DNA of 46,935 bases from Anaerolineaceae bacterium (GTDB lineage Bacteria > Chloroflexota > Anaerolineae > Anaerolineales > E44-bin32). Position 1 is the stretch's first letter; the number at the start of each line of letters is the position of its first letter. Under the pieces are notes generated by a model. The model did no database searches. It was not told the DNA's origin and was given only the letters and a program-made list of their open reading frames with translations. Positions 37,536 through 45,676 of the stretch are shown piece by piece. The DNA is taken from positions 2,618,706 to 2,665,640 of the forward strand of contig CP070708.1 of the NCBI GenBank assembly GCA_020350285.1, read 5' to 3'. Position numbers and translations under genes: made by a program.

Positions 37536-39476
37536 TTACTTGCTTTCGTCCTGGTCGTCGTCAGCCTCGCCGACTGCCTCCTCATCAACCAGGGGTTCAC
37601 CTTCAACCGCACCTTCTAATGACGTCTCAGCTTCTGGGTTCCCTTCCTCAAGCACTGCAACTTCAGGGATTGTCTCCTGCTCATCCAACTCTGTGTCCTC
37701 AGAGATCTGAGCGCTCAGTTCAACATCTTCCTCGGCTTGCGGTTCGTCTCCCGTCTCCTGACTCATATCCTCGGCGACGTCTTCCACCGTCTCCACTTCA
37801 TCTACGGCCTCGTCGACTTGTTCGACTTCAAGATCTTGCTCAACGGTTTCAACGATCTCTTCCTCGCGGGTTTCCAGATCAGTCGCATCAACTTCAACTA
37901 TGGTTTCCTCTTCGAGCATCTCGGCGACTTCGTCGATCTCTTCCTCAAGCAACGGCTCCTCGAGTGCTGGGGGTTCCAAGGATTCAAGCTCTTCCGTATC
38001 GATCTCAACCACCTCTTCTATTTCCTCAGGTTCCTCCACGATCAACGAAGGCGTCTCTTCATCAGCAGCGACATCCTCGATCTGTGCTTCAGGAGCTAAG
38101 GCCTCCTCGGCCTCAACCTCCAGCTCTTCCGCTTGAGCTTCTTCGACCATCAATTCTGGTTCATCCATACCCTGGGCTTCGGCTTCTAACGCTGCGTCGA
38201 AGTCCTCTACATCTTCCGGTAGACTAACGCTGATGCCTTCTTCCTCTAAAGTATCAATCTCCTGCATCGCAGCTTGCAAATCTTGCTCAGCATACTCCAC
38301 CGAATCAACCCGTTTGAGACTGAGCCCGATGCGGCGCCGATCACGATCCAGCTTGATCACCCTTAGCGTTAACTCCTGACCCTCCTGTACAACCTCGCGG
38401 GGATGCTCGATGCGTTTATCAGAGAGCTCTGAGATGTGTATCAAACCCTCGATATCGTATTCCTCTGTTCCCACAAGGGTCGCGAAAGCGCCGAAACGGG
38501 TGAGTTTCGTGATGGTTCCTTCAATGAGTTGTCCTTCACGGTAATGCCCAAGAATGCTTTCCCAAGGATCAGCCTCGAGTTCCCGCAGTGAGAGGCTGAT
38601 GCGCTTGCGAGAGGGGTCAATCCCTAGAACTTTCACTTCAACCTTCTGACCAACCTTCAGTAGATCGCGAGGGTGTGCAATGCGCTTCCAGGAGATCTCT
38701 GACATGTGGACAAGACCGTCCGCTCCACCAATATCAATAAAGGCGCCGAAATCAGCCAGGCTAATGACATGACCCGTGCGGATCTCCCCGGGTTGTAGTT
38801 CGTCGATCAGACGCTCCTTGAGAATATCGCGCGCCTCCCGCGCAGCTGCTCGTTCAGACATAATGAGTCGATTGCGTCGTCGATCAACCTCGATCACCTT
38901 CGTCATAATCGGTTCACCGACCATTTTGCCCCAACGTTGATCAGGCGAACTCCCATGTGCTCGTCGTCGTCGTGAGAGACTCACTTGTGAAGCGGGGACA
39001 AACCCCCTCAGGCGTCCAACTTTGATGATCAATCCACCCTTGTTGAAGCCACTGATAATGCCTTCATAAAGGTTCTGATCTGCGAGCAACCTTTCTGCTT
39101 CCCGCCAATCGTTCTCCTCTTCAGCCCGTACGATGGAAAGCAGTAGCGCCCCGTCTCGACCCCCGGAGCGCAAAACGTAAACATCGACTTCTTGACCAAT
39201 GGTTAATTCTTCTCGTCGCTCTCTCGATAGTTTTTCAAGTTCACGGGCGGGGATCACTCCTTCAGATTTTGCACCAACGTCCACCAAGATATCTGTCTCA
39301 GTTACCCGAGCTATCGTTCCCTTCCGAAGTTCGCCCCTCCTGGGCATCTCGAGTTCATAAGAATCCGAATCGAGCAAGACATCCATAGGATGCGTATCTA
39401 GTTCTTTGTATTCCCCTGAATCTGGTGTTGAAGGCACGGCATCATTGCCAGTAACCTCCTCATTCGGCTCGGTCAA
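37536..39476 (-). CDS. S1 RNA-binding protein with four S1 domains and a long acidic tail (RpsA-like)
   Basis: This 646-residue protein carries four S1 domains at about residues 48-117, 136-207, 230-299 and 316-389. Domains 3 and 4 are closest to consensus (DFGAFIDIGGADGLVHMSEISW; RFGAFATLVG). Residues about 392-646 form a low-complexity tail made mainly of Glu, Asp, Val and Ala. The frame is open far upstream, but the promoter at 39508-39536 places the first ATG inside its -10 box. The TTG at 39474-39476, 9 bp after GGAG, is therefore the likely start (MTEPNEEV). Four-domain S1 proteins help mRNA bind the 30S subunit. The tail could mimic nucleic acid or bind basic partners; its function is unknown. 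Confidence 0.88.
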   Translation of the reverse strand: MTEPNEEVTGNDAVPSTPDSGEYKELDTHPMDVLLDSDSYELEMPRRGELRKGTIARVTETDILVDVGAKSEGVIPARELEKLSRERREELTIGQEVDVYVLRSGGRDGALLLSIVRAEEENDWREAERLLADQNLYEGIISGFNKGGLIIKVGRLRGFVPASQVSLSRRRRAHGSSPDQRWGKMVGEPIMTKVIEVDRRRNRLIMSERAAAREARDILKERLIDELQPGEIRTGHVISLADFGAFIDIGGADGLVHMSEISWKRIAHPRDLLKVGQKVEVKVLGIDPSRKRISLSLRELEADPWESILGHYREGQLIEGTITKLTRFGAFATLVGTEEYDIEGLIHISELSDKRIEHPREVVQEGQELTLRVIKLDRDRRRIGLSLKRVDSVEYAEQDLQAAMQEIDTLEEEGISVSLPEDVEDFDAALEAEAQGMDEPELMVEEAQAEELEVEAEEALAPEAQIEDVAADEETPSLIVEEPEEIEEVVEIDTEELESLEPPALEEPLLEEEIDEVAEMLEEETIVEVDATDLETREEEIVETVEQDLEVEQVDEAVDEVETVEDVAEDMSQETGDEPQAEEDVELSAQISEDTELDEQETIPEVAVLEEGNPEAETSLEGAVEGEPLVDEEAVGEADDDQDESK

Positions 39477-39507
39477 CGCTATTTTCTCCACACGGTAATA
39501 TGAGCGC

Positions 39508-39536
39508 ATTATAAAGGTGAACCACGGTCTTGTAAA
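39508..39536 (-). promoter_or_regulatory. Promoter of the S1-protein gene
   Basis: On the minus strand: -35 TTTACA (39531-39536), 17-bp spacer, perfect -10 TATAAT (39508-39513). The transcript would start about 25 bp before the TTG start codon. A second TATAAT on the plus strand (39568-39573) faces the chelatase gene, so the two genes are divergently transcribed from one short region; that one has no well-spaced -35 box. Confidence 0.75.
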
Positions 39537-39593
39537 CCTTGGACATTTTGAGCCACTTTTGTTGGGGTATAATCCCCCTGGAGACGCTTTTTT

Positions 39594-40691
39594 ATGGCCT
39601 TTGTCTACCCGTTCACAGCTATCGTAGGTCAAGAGCGTATGAGACGGGCGTTGATATTGAACGCTGTCAACCCACGCATCGGTGGCGTCTTGATACGTGG
39701 CGAGCGTGGTACCGCAAAATCTACAGCTGCCCGCGCACTGGCAGCCCTCCTTCCTGAGGTCCAAGTCGTAGCAGACTGCCGTTTCGGATGCGCTCCTGAC
39801 CAACCCACAACATGGTGTACTGAATGCAAGGAACGCGTCGCGAACGGTGAGAAATTGCCGGTCGAAATGCGACGTACTTCTTTCATCGATCTTCCCGTTT
39901 CAGCAACGGAAGATCGCGTCGTAGGCACCCTGGATATCGAACGAGCGATCAAGGAGGGGGAACGACACTTCGAGCCAGGCGTGCTCGCCGCAGCGAATCG
40001 CGGCTTGCTCTACATCGACGAGGTCAACCTGCTTGACGATCACGTTGTAGATTTGTTGCTCGATTCAGCTGCCCTTGGCATGAATATCATCGAGCGAGAG
40101 GGAATCTCTTTCAGCCACCCGGCTCGCTACATCCTGGTAGGCACGATGAATCCCGAAGAGGGCGACCTCAGACCTCAATTGCTTGATCGATTCTCGCTCT
40201 CAGTACAGATTCGCGGTTTGCCACACCCACGAGACCGAGTAGCAATCATTGAACGCAACCTGGCTTTTGAGGAAAGTCCGGATACATTCAGAGAACACTG
40301 GATGGAACAGGAACGCTCACTGTCCCAGACCATTGAGGTCGCCCGTAAACTCGTGGACAACGTCGCATATACGAAGCGCGATCTGCATGCCATCGCAGCG
40401 TTGACCTCCTCACTTGAGGTCGACGGACATCGGGCAGATTTGGTTATTCTGAAAGCTGCGCGTGCACATGCGGCTTTCGAAGGACGTACGGAGATCAACG
40501 ATCGCGACATCGCATTAGCTGCGGAACTCGCACTGCCGCATCGTTTGCGTCGTGGACCGTTCCAGCAAGTTGAAGTAAGTCCAGAGGATCTTCAAGCGCG
40601 CATCGACCAGATCCAAGCCCAGTTCGGCACGGAAGAGGTCGATACTGCCCCTGCTGACGAACCCACTGCTGATAAAAAAAAACTGAACTAA
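39594..40691 (+). CDS. Chelatase AAA+ subunit (ChlI/BchI-like), zero-frame product of a ChlD-type gene
   Basis: This 365-residue AAA+ protein starts FVYPFTAIVGQERM and has Walker A RGERGTAKSTAARA, the Cys-rich insert CRFGCAPDQPTTWCTEC, Walker B LLYIDEVNLL, GTMNPEEGDLRPQLLDRF and a lid ending RHRLRRGPFQ-type residues (HRLRRGPFQQ). This is the ATPase of Mg/Co chelatases. It ends three codons after an A9 run. The -1 frame continues without a stop into a VWA domain, exactly as in full ChlD/BchD proteins. Start ATG has GGAG 9 bp upstream. No large subunit (ChlH/CobN) is in the window, so Mg or Co specificity is open. The organism looks non-photosynthetic, which favours cobalamin. Confidence 0.88.
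   Translation: MAFVYPFTAIVGQERMRRALILNAVNPRIGGVLIRGERGTAKSTAARALAALLPEVQVVADCRFGCAPDQPTTWCTECKERVANGEKLPVEMRRTSFIDLPVSATEDRVVGTLDIERAIKEGERHFEPGVLAAANRGLLYIDEVNLLDDHVVDLLLDSAALGMNIIEREGISFSHPARYILVGTMNPEEGDLRPQLLDRFSLSVQIRGLPHPRDRVAIIERNLAFEESPDTFREHWMEQERSLSQTIEVARKLVDNVAYTKRDLHAIAALTSSLEVDGHRADLVILKAARAHAAFEGRTEINDRDIALAAELALPHRLRRGPFQQVEVSPEDLQARIDQIQAQFGTEEVDTAPADEPTADKKKLN
40674..40682 (+). other. Probable programmed -1 ribosomal frameshift site (A9 run)
   Basis: Nine A residues contain the slippery heptamer A-AAA-AAA in the zero frame (codons AAA 40674-40676, 40677-40679, 40680-40682). Slipping back by one base continues as K-T-E-L-T-G and on through the VWA domain without a stop; zero-frame ribosomes stop at TAA 40689-40691. 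A hairpin can form downstream (GGTG 40694-40697 with CACC 40711-40714 plus an inner stem). The result would be two products, 365 and 682 residues. A sequencing error in the A run is the alternative. Confidence 0.7.
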
Positions 40692-41641
40692 CTGGTGAGG
40701 TTGTCGACGACACCAAAGAGGCGGGACAGGCCGAACCCACCCGTCAATCTACCTTGGATTCCCTACAAGCGCGCTGGTGGGAGGGCGGCGATAAAGTCAA
40801 GATCGGCAAGACCTTCGTTCCAAGACACCTCGAAGGTCAGCTTGATCGCCTCACCCGCCGGCAAGGCGGACGCCGGACCAGAACACGAACCGAACGTAAA
40901 CGCGGACGATACATCAGCGCTCGTCCCGCTGACGGAACGACCTCCGATATTGCCTTTGACGCAACCTTCCGAGCGGCAGCGCCTTACCAGCACCGACGCG
41001 AGGAACAGCGGAAGAAGGTCGCCTTCGCGATCCAACCGACAGATCTCCAACGTAAAGTGAGAGTACGCAAAGCCGCTAACCTGATCCTCTTTGTTGTGGA
41101 TGCATCGTGGTCGATGGCCGTTGCCGAGCGGATGTCAGCCACCAAAGGGGCGATCCTCTCCTTATTAGCCGATGCCTACCAGCACCGAGACAGGGTCGGA
41201 CTGGTGGTCTTCCAGAAGGATCGAGCGCTGACCGTGCTTCCACCAACCAATTCCGTCCAATTAGCGCAGCGAGCGCTGGCAGATATCCCTGTGGGTGGCA
41301 AAACCCCTCTTTCAGCTGGGCTTCAGCTTGCCTTTGAGATATTTAAAAAGGAAATGATCGTTCACAAGGATGTCCTGCCACTCATGATCATGCTTACCGA
41401 TGGGGCGGGAAATGTCTCCATGGGCAATCAACCTCCTCAGGAGGAAGCGCACCAAATCGCCGATAAGATCCGAGAGGCCGAGATCCGTTCCGTCGTGATC
41501 AACATGGAACACGCTGCCTTTGATCAAGGGCTGGCAAATTCGCTTGCTGAGCACCTGGGGGGCCCTTGCTACACACTACATGAACTCAAGGCGGATCACT
41601 TGTACCGTGCTGTTCGCCAAGAAATTAACGGTGGCGCCTGA
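40682..41641 (+). CDS. Chelatase VWA-domain part (ChlD/BchD-like), reached by -1 frameshift
   Basis: In the -1 frame after the A9 run the sequence continues through an acidic linker (TGEVVDDTKEAGQAEP), then QARWWEGGDKVKIGKTFVP and a basic stretch, to a VWA domain. The MIDAS motif DASWSMA lies near 41100, with MLTDGAGNVS further on. This is the C-terminal integrin-like part of ChlD/CobT-type chelatase subunits, where it contacts the large catalytic subunit. No good ribosome-binding site or ATG precedes it (the first in-frame candidate is a TTG at 40754), so a separate start is unlikely. With the preceding AAA+ part it would form a 682-residue protein of normal ChlD length. Confidence 0.82.
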   Translation, partial: TELTGEVVDDTKEAGQAEPTRQSTLDSLQARWWEGGDKVKIGKTFVPRHLEGQLDRLTRRQGGRRTRTRTERKRGRYISARPADGTTSDIAFDATFRAAAPYQHRREEQRKKVAFAIQPTDLQRKVRVRKAANLILFVVDASWSMAVAERMSATKGAILSLLADAYQHRDRVGLVVFQKDRALTVLPPTNSVQLAQRALADIPVGGKTPLSAGLQLAFEIFKKEMIVHKDVLPLMIMLTDGAGNVSMGNQPPQEEAHQIADKIREAEIRSVVINMEHAAFDQGLANSLAEHLGGPCYTLHELKADHLYRAVRQEINGGA

Positions 41642-41742
41642 CCCTTCATCTGGGTTGGGGACCGATCTACTCCTCCCCTGACCTTTTACTTTATTTCGTT
41701 GCGAAAATCACGAAACTTGGGAAATATCAGTTTGGGGATGTA

Positions 41743-41984
41743 GGGCGGTTCGCGAACCGCCCCTACAAAAAGATAATTCACTTCTCCCTTGAGGGGAGAG
41801 GGAGAAAGTATCGGTCAGGCACGGGAGCCCGACCTATTTGTGGAAGACATAATCCCTCTCCCCTGTGGGGAGAGGATTAGGGTGAGGGGAGGTGCCTTAG
41901 TTAAGTTCACCCTCACCCCATCCCTCTCCCTATAAGGGAGAGGGGGTTTTAACACCTCCCCGGGAGCTTAAAGCTCCTGGGGAG
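41743..41984. repeat. Cluster of palindromic intergenic repeats
   Basis: In order: GGGCGGTTCGCGAACCGCCC (perfect 20-bp palindrome, 41743-41762); a GGTCAGGCACGGGAGCCCGACC block like that at 21.88 kb; CCTCTCCCC-TGT-GGGGAGAGG; CCCTCTCCCT-ATA-AGGGAGAGGG followed by GGTTTT, which could terminate the chelatase transcript on the plus strand; and a 29-bp near-palindrome (CTCCCCGGGAGCTT paired with AAGCTCCTGGGGAG, 41956-41984). No ORF is present. They look like accumulated REP/MITE-type repeats. Confidence 0.65.
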
Positions 41985-41993
41985 ATAAACTTA

Positions 41994-42070
41994 CAGCTTG
42001 CAGCTTGTGACTTGTGACTTGTGGCTTGTAGCTTGAAACCTGTAGCTTGCAGCTTGCGACTTGTGACTTG
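41994..42070. repeat. Tandem array of eleven 7-bp repeats
   Basis: The stretch is exactly 77 bp long and reads as eleven consecutive heptamers of the form N-R-R-C-T-T-G: CAGCTTG, CAGCTTG, TGACTTG, TGACTTG, TGGCTTG, TAGCTTG, AAACCTG, TAGCTTG, CAGCTTG, CGACTTG, TGACTTG. Ten of eleven end in CTTG. It ends 8 bp before the stop codon of the exonuclease gene. Units vary at positions 1-3 only, apart from one unit. Confidence 0.85.
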
Positions 42071-42078
42071 CTACTCTC

Positions 42079-43314
42079 CTACCCGTCCCCTGCTTTCCTC
42101 GCCAATCGCCCAAGGCGGTGCTCGATCTCCCCCCAGACTTGGTCCCTTCGCCAACCGTCTTCCCAATGAGATAGGCAGACAAGAGCTTCTTGAGCCCATT
42201 GCTGCGCTTGCGCGAGATCATTCGCATGCCACTCGAAATATTTGGATAACTCTATGCAAGGTCTTGGATCATCGGGAGATAAACTGTGTAATGTTTGCCA
42301 TTTCTCAATCGCTTCATCCCGTCGATCCTGGCTTTTGAGATACGCGGTATAGCGATGTAGAGCATCGACGCGTACATCCGGCTTTGAACTTTTGATCGCC
42401 CGCAGGAAAGCATCTTCAGCCGCATCAAGCCTTCCAACCTCTTGATGCCAACGAGCGACAGCGAGCGCCTCCGACCCGGATAACTCCGAGGAATCCTGAT
42501 ACTGATGTCTATTGAGGATCTGCGTGGCGAGGCCGACCAATGTCAAAATGTCCACTTCGTTGTGATAGACGATCCTTGCCATCTGGCTAGCATCACCACT
42601 ACGAAGATAGTCGAGATAGAGTCCTGGGATCAATGACCCCGGCACGTCCTCCTCGGTCCGGTGCACATCTAACTGCATTTTTTCGATCGTACCAAGCGTG
42701 CAGTCAGGCAGGCTCATACGCCACAAACGTCGTGCGGGATGCAACAAATCGAACTGCGGCCAGGTGCTTAAAGACCACTGGTGCCGTAAGCCGAGCATAT
42801 AACGCATTTCTAGCAGAGGGAGATCAAATGCTCGGCCGTTGTAACTCACAAATCCTTCTGCGGATTCAAGATCACCTTGTAAAGCAGTCAGCATCCCACG
42901 CTCTTCGCCTGGGTCCCTTAAGAAGTATTGACGAAGCACGAACGCGTCATCCCTAAATACGCCGATACCGATCATAAAAGCGATCGTGCCAGCACCTCCC
43001 ACCAGACCAGTGGTTTCGGTGTCGATGAATACCAACCGTTCGATCGAGGTCTCACCCAAGCTTGGTTGACGGGCAACCTCAGCTGCAATTGAGGTGTCAA
43101 ATTCAAGGATGTCGGCTAGCCGATTCCTGCCATGCTTATAATCCATCGGGTATTGATTCTGGATGAGAAAAGCGGGGCCAAAGGGCGTGTCGATCTCCTC
43201 CCCAGGAGGCAATCCTCTGCCAGGAGGCGCGGGCTCGCTATCGACTTTGGATTTCTGGCGACGGCGTTTCCGATCCAATCGTCCTAGCCGTCGACGTAAA
43301 GCTTCATCACCCAC
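42079..43314 (-). CDS. YprB-like 3'-5' exonuclease-fold protein with C-terminal helical repeats
   Basis: This 411-residue protein has a DEDD-type RNase H-like exonuclease domain of the YprB/RNase_H_2 family. The signature FIDTETTGL gives the first acidic pair near residue 96, FVSYNGRAFDLPLL the next Asp, and YHNEVDILTLVGL the final Asp near residue 255. An N-terminal basic region (RRRLGRLDRKRRRQK) precedes it. The C-terminal third has TPR-like helices (ARWHQEVGRLDAAEDAFLRA). The start is GTG (43312-43314). It probably trims DNA or RNA ends, but the cellular role of the family is not settled. A TATAAT on the minus strand near 43520 may belong to its promoter. Confidence 0.85.
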   Translation of the reverse strand: MGDEALRRRLGRLDRKRRRQKSKVDSEPAPPGRGLPPGEEIDTPFGPAFLIQNQYPMDYKHGRNRLADILEFDTSIAAEVARQPSLGETSIERLVFIDTETTGLVGGAGTIAFMIGIGVFRDDAFVLRQYFLRDPGEERGMLTALQGDLESAEGFVSYNGRAFDLPLLEMRYMLGLRHQWSLSTWPQFDLLHPARRLWRMSLPDCTLGTIEKMQLDVHRTEEDVPGSLIPGLYLDYLRSGDASQMARIVYHNEVDILTLVGLATQILNRHQYQDSSELSGSEALAVARWHQEVGRLDAAEDAFLRAIKSSKPDVRVDALHRYTAYLKSQDRRDEAIEKWQTLHSLSPDDPRPCIELSKYFEWHANDLAQAQQWAQEALVCLSHWEDGWRRDQVWGEIEHRLGRLARKAGDG

Positions 43315-43581
43315 AGACTTAATGCCTCACCATCAGGAATAATAAATCTACACATCGAAACAGCAAAACGACTCCTCTGGCAAATATATCCCCCCCTCGC
43401 AACTGCACATTGGGATCTATGATTCCCGTTAAGAAAGCACACCCCATCCTCTGGTGGGATGAAAGTCACTTCAGCGCGATGACCTTCAACAATAGTCCGG
43501 TTCTTCGTGAGGGGATATTATAGCGCACGGAGACGGGAGACTTAGCACCACAACGTTCATCGCTGTCTCCTCCTTTGGCGA

Positions 43582-43624
43582 AAGCCTCCGCCGGGTAACC
43601 CCCTCACCGCCCCGGCGGAGGCTT
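43582..43624 (+). terminator. Strong intrinsic terminator, best read on the plus strand
   Basis: AAGCCTCCGCCGGG (43582-43595) pairs perfectly with CCCGGCGGAGGCTT (43611-43624) around a 15-nt loop. On the plus strand CTTTTTG follows. No plus-strand gene lies close upstream, so it may end an unannotated small RNA, or it may act in both directions to end the histidine kinase transcript, which stops at 43690 (the T-tract on that side is weak). The 43315-43689 gap otherwise holds no supported gene. Confidence 0.7.
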
Positions 43625-43689
43625 CTTTTTGTCCACTTGCTCATCGCAAACCTGGATATGCCCTCCGCATTACTCGACTCTCTTCAATT

Positions 43690-45609
43690 TTATGTATCAA
43701 CAGCTTGAAGAACCACCGTAAAGGTCGTTCCTTCTCCTAATTTGGAATCCACCCAGATGCGTCCACCATGATTATCCACAATCGACTTAACGATCGAAAG
43801 CCCCAACCCGGTTCCAGGTAGATCTTCCGGTACATTGCTGGCTCGGAAGAATTTATCAAACAGGTAAGGATGATCGGCCTGAGGAATTCCCACCCCATTG
43901 TCACTGATGTGGAGGATCACTTGGTCACCCTCGGCCTCAACGGCCAAACGCACGACACCATTCTCGGGAGTATATTTAATGGCGTTATCAAGCAGATTCC
44001 CGATCATCTGACGCAATCGGACTGGATCACCATTCACAAGCGGGACAAATTCCTGCAAATCCGCCTCTAATGTAATTTCCTTCGCCTCAGCTGAGCCGCG
44101 TAGACCTTCAATGGCATAGCGCGCCAATACCGTGAGAGGCGTATCCTCCTTCGCCATATCCAGGCCAGCTTCAACCCGCCCAAGCTCAAGTAGATCGTTT
44201 ACCAGATCTGTGATCTGCTTAACGCTTAATTGTGCTCGATGGATGAATTCGCCCTGTTGCTCGTTCACCTCCCCCGCACGCTCAATCAACTCTAAATAAC
44301 CCAGAACAGCGGTGAGTGGCGATCTGAGATCGTGCGACACCGTGGTGACGAATTCTGATTTGATGCGGTCCAATTCTTTGAGGTGGGTGATATCATGGAA
44401 TACGATTGCTTGTCCAACACCCTCGATCGGTGTTCGCTGAGCACTATAAAACCTCCCCATATCGACTTCAATTTCATCCAAGTGTGGATGCACTCCCTTG
44501 GTGCATAACAAAGAGATCAACTTTTCGTCCTCGAAAACCTCAACCACAAGCCTCCCGACCAGTCTCCCGTCCACACCAAATGTTTGCATAGCAGCCCGAT
44601 TGATCAAGAGTAATCGATCTTCTGGGTCGGTGACGATCACGCCATTCTCTGATTGCGTGAGAATTGTCTCCAGTTTGTTGCGCTCCGCCTCTGAATGCTG
44701 GAACAACTGTGCATTCTCGATAGCAACAGCAGCATAATCCGCCATCGCCATCAATACGTCCCTTTCCTCATATGTCAATGACATACCCGCCTTACGATTA
44801 TCAACCCCGAGCACACCAATCACCTTGCCTCGCAATCGCAAGGGCACATAAATCAACGAGTTTACAAGATATGAATCTAAGATATCTTGATGGGAGCTCT
44901 CATCGACGAGCATGGGTTCTCCCGATATGATCACCTGTCCCGCAAGCGAATCGCGGACGTGCAAACGGAATGTTCGTGCGTGCTCCTCATCGAAGTTCTT
45001 TGATGCTCGCATGTAAAGCTCGTTGCTCTCATCATCAACCAGTAACAAGCTCCCTTCCTCGGCCCCAGTAAGTCGAACAGCGGTCTCTACCACCGTGGTC
45101 AGGACCTCATCGAGGTCTAAAAGAGATGTCAGTGTTCGTCCTACTAGCGTCAAGGCTTCCAACGCCCGAAATCGACTAGCGAGATCCTCCGCGCTGGCTT
45201 GGGCTTCTGATCTGGCATCCACCAGCGATTCCCAGCGCCGTCGCTCGGTTAAAGCTCGACCGACCGCCGCTAACAAATGCTCGGCCTCGAATGGTTTGGT
45301 CAAATAATCTACAGCGCCGGATCGCAACGCCTCCACGACCAAGGGTTCCGATCCCTCGCTCGTGATGAGAATTGCAGGGAGATCCGGAAGATCACGCTTT
45401 AGTTGTTGAATTAACTCGATCCCGGTTAGATTGGGCATTTGTTGATCGGTGATGAGAAGGTCAGGTTTGATCTCGCGTGCGAGGGTTAAGGCAGACAGAC
45501 CGTCCTCTGCCGTTCGAACTGTATAACCAGCCGGAACGAGAACGTTTTCTTCAAGAAAGCTGCGAATCTCGCGACTGTCTTCGGCAACCAAGATCAGAGG
45601 TTTACTCAT
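43690..45609 (-). CDS. Hybrid-type sensor histidine kinase: REC-GAF-PAS-HisKA-HATPase
   Basis: This 639-residue cytoplasmic protein has an N-terminal receiver domain (4-120, phospho-acceptor Asp55 in LLITDQQMP, Lys105 in YLTKPF), a GAF domain (about 160-300), a PAS domain (about 312-410), a HisKA dimerisation helix with His426 (TTVSHDLRSPL) and a HATPase domain (about 525-637: NLLDNAIKYTP, DNGVGIP, GTGLGLSIVKSIV). No membrane spans, so it senses internal signals or is driven through its own receiver. It follows the degenerate-receiver/GAF gene by 67 bp on the same strand, and both probably form one pathway. No DNA-binding output protein is in the window. Confidence 0.93.
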   Translation of the reverse strand: MSKPLILVAEDSREIRSFLEENVLVPAGYTVRTAEDGLSALTLAREIKPDLLITDQQMPNLTGIELIQQLKRDLPDLPAILITSEGSEPLVVEALRSGAVDYLTKPFEAEHLLAAVGRALTERRRWESLVDARSEAQASAEDLASRFRALEALTLVGRTLTSLLDLDEVLTTVVETAVRLTGAEEGSLLLVDDESNELYMRASKNFDEEHARTFRLHVRDSLAGQVIISGEPMLVDESSHQDILDSYLVNSLIYVPLRLRGKVIGVLGVDNRKAGMSLTYEERDVLMAMADYAAVAIENAQLFQHSEAERNKLETILTQSENGVIVTDPEDRLLLINRAAMQTFGVDGRLVGRLVVEVFEDEKLISLLCTKGVHPHLDEIEVDMGRFYSAQRTPIEGVGQAIVFHDITHLKELDRIKSEFVTTVSHDLRSPLTAVLGYLELIERAGEVNEQQGEFIHRAQLSVKQITDLVNDLLELGRVEAGLDMAKEDTPLTVLARYAIEGLRGSAEAKEITLEADLQEFVPLVNGDPVRLRQMIGNLLDNAIKYTPENGVVRLAVEAEGDQVILHISDNGVGIPQADHPYLFDKFFRASNVPEDLPGTGLGLSIVKSIVDNHGGRIWVDSKLGEGTTFTVVLQAVDT

Positions 45610-45676
45610 GTATCTACATCACCTTCGGCCTTAGCAGTTGCTCCATATGGATCGAATGGATATTACAACGTGGGGG

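Noticed and set aside
37517..38227. Plus-strand proline/arginine/leucine-rich open frame
   Set aside because: It is the exact antisense of the Glu/Asp/Val-rich tail of the S1 protein; composition is an artefact of that codon bias.
38986..39803. Upstream extension of the S1-protein frame to 39803
   Set aside because: It would run through the S1 promoter and overlap the divergent chelatase gene; the extension shows no S1-like or conserved-looking sequence before the TTG at 39476.
41994..42070. CRISPR array
   Set aside because: Units are 7 bp with no spacers and no cas genes are nearby.
43560..43630. c-di-GMP or fluoride riboswitch
   Set aside because: Only fragments such as GCGAAAGCC resemble known cores; the conserved GEMM or fluoride elements are missing and no suitable gene follows on that strand.
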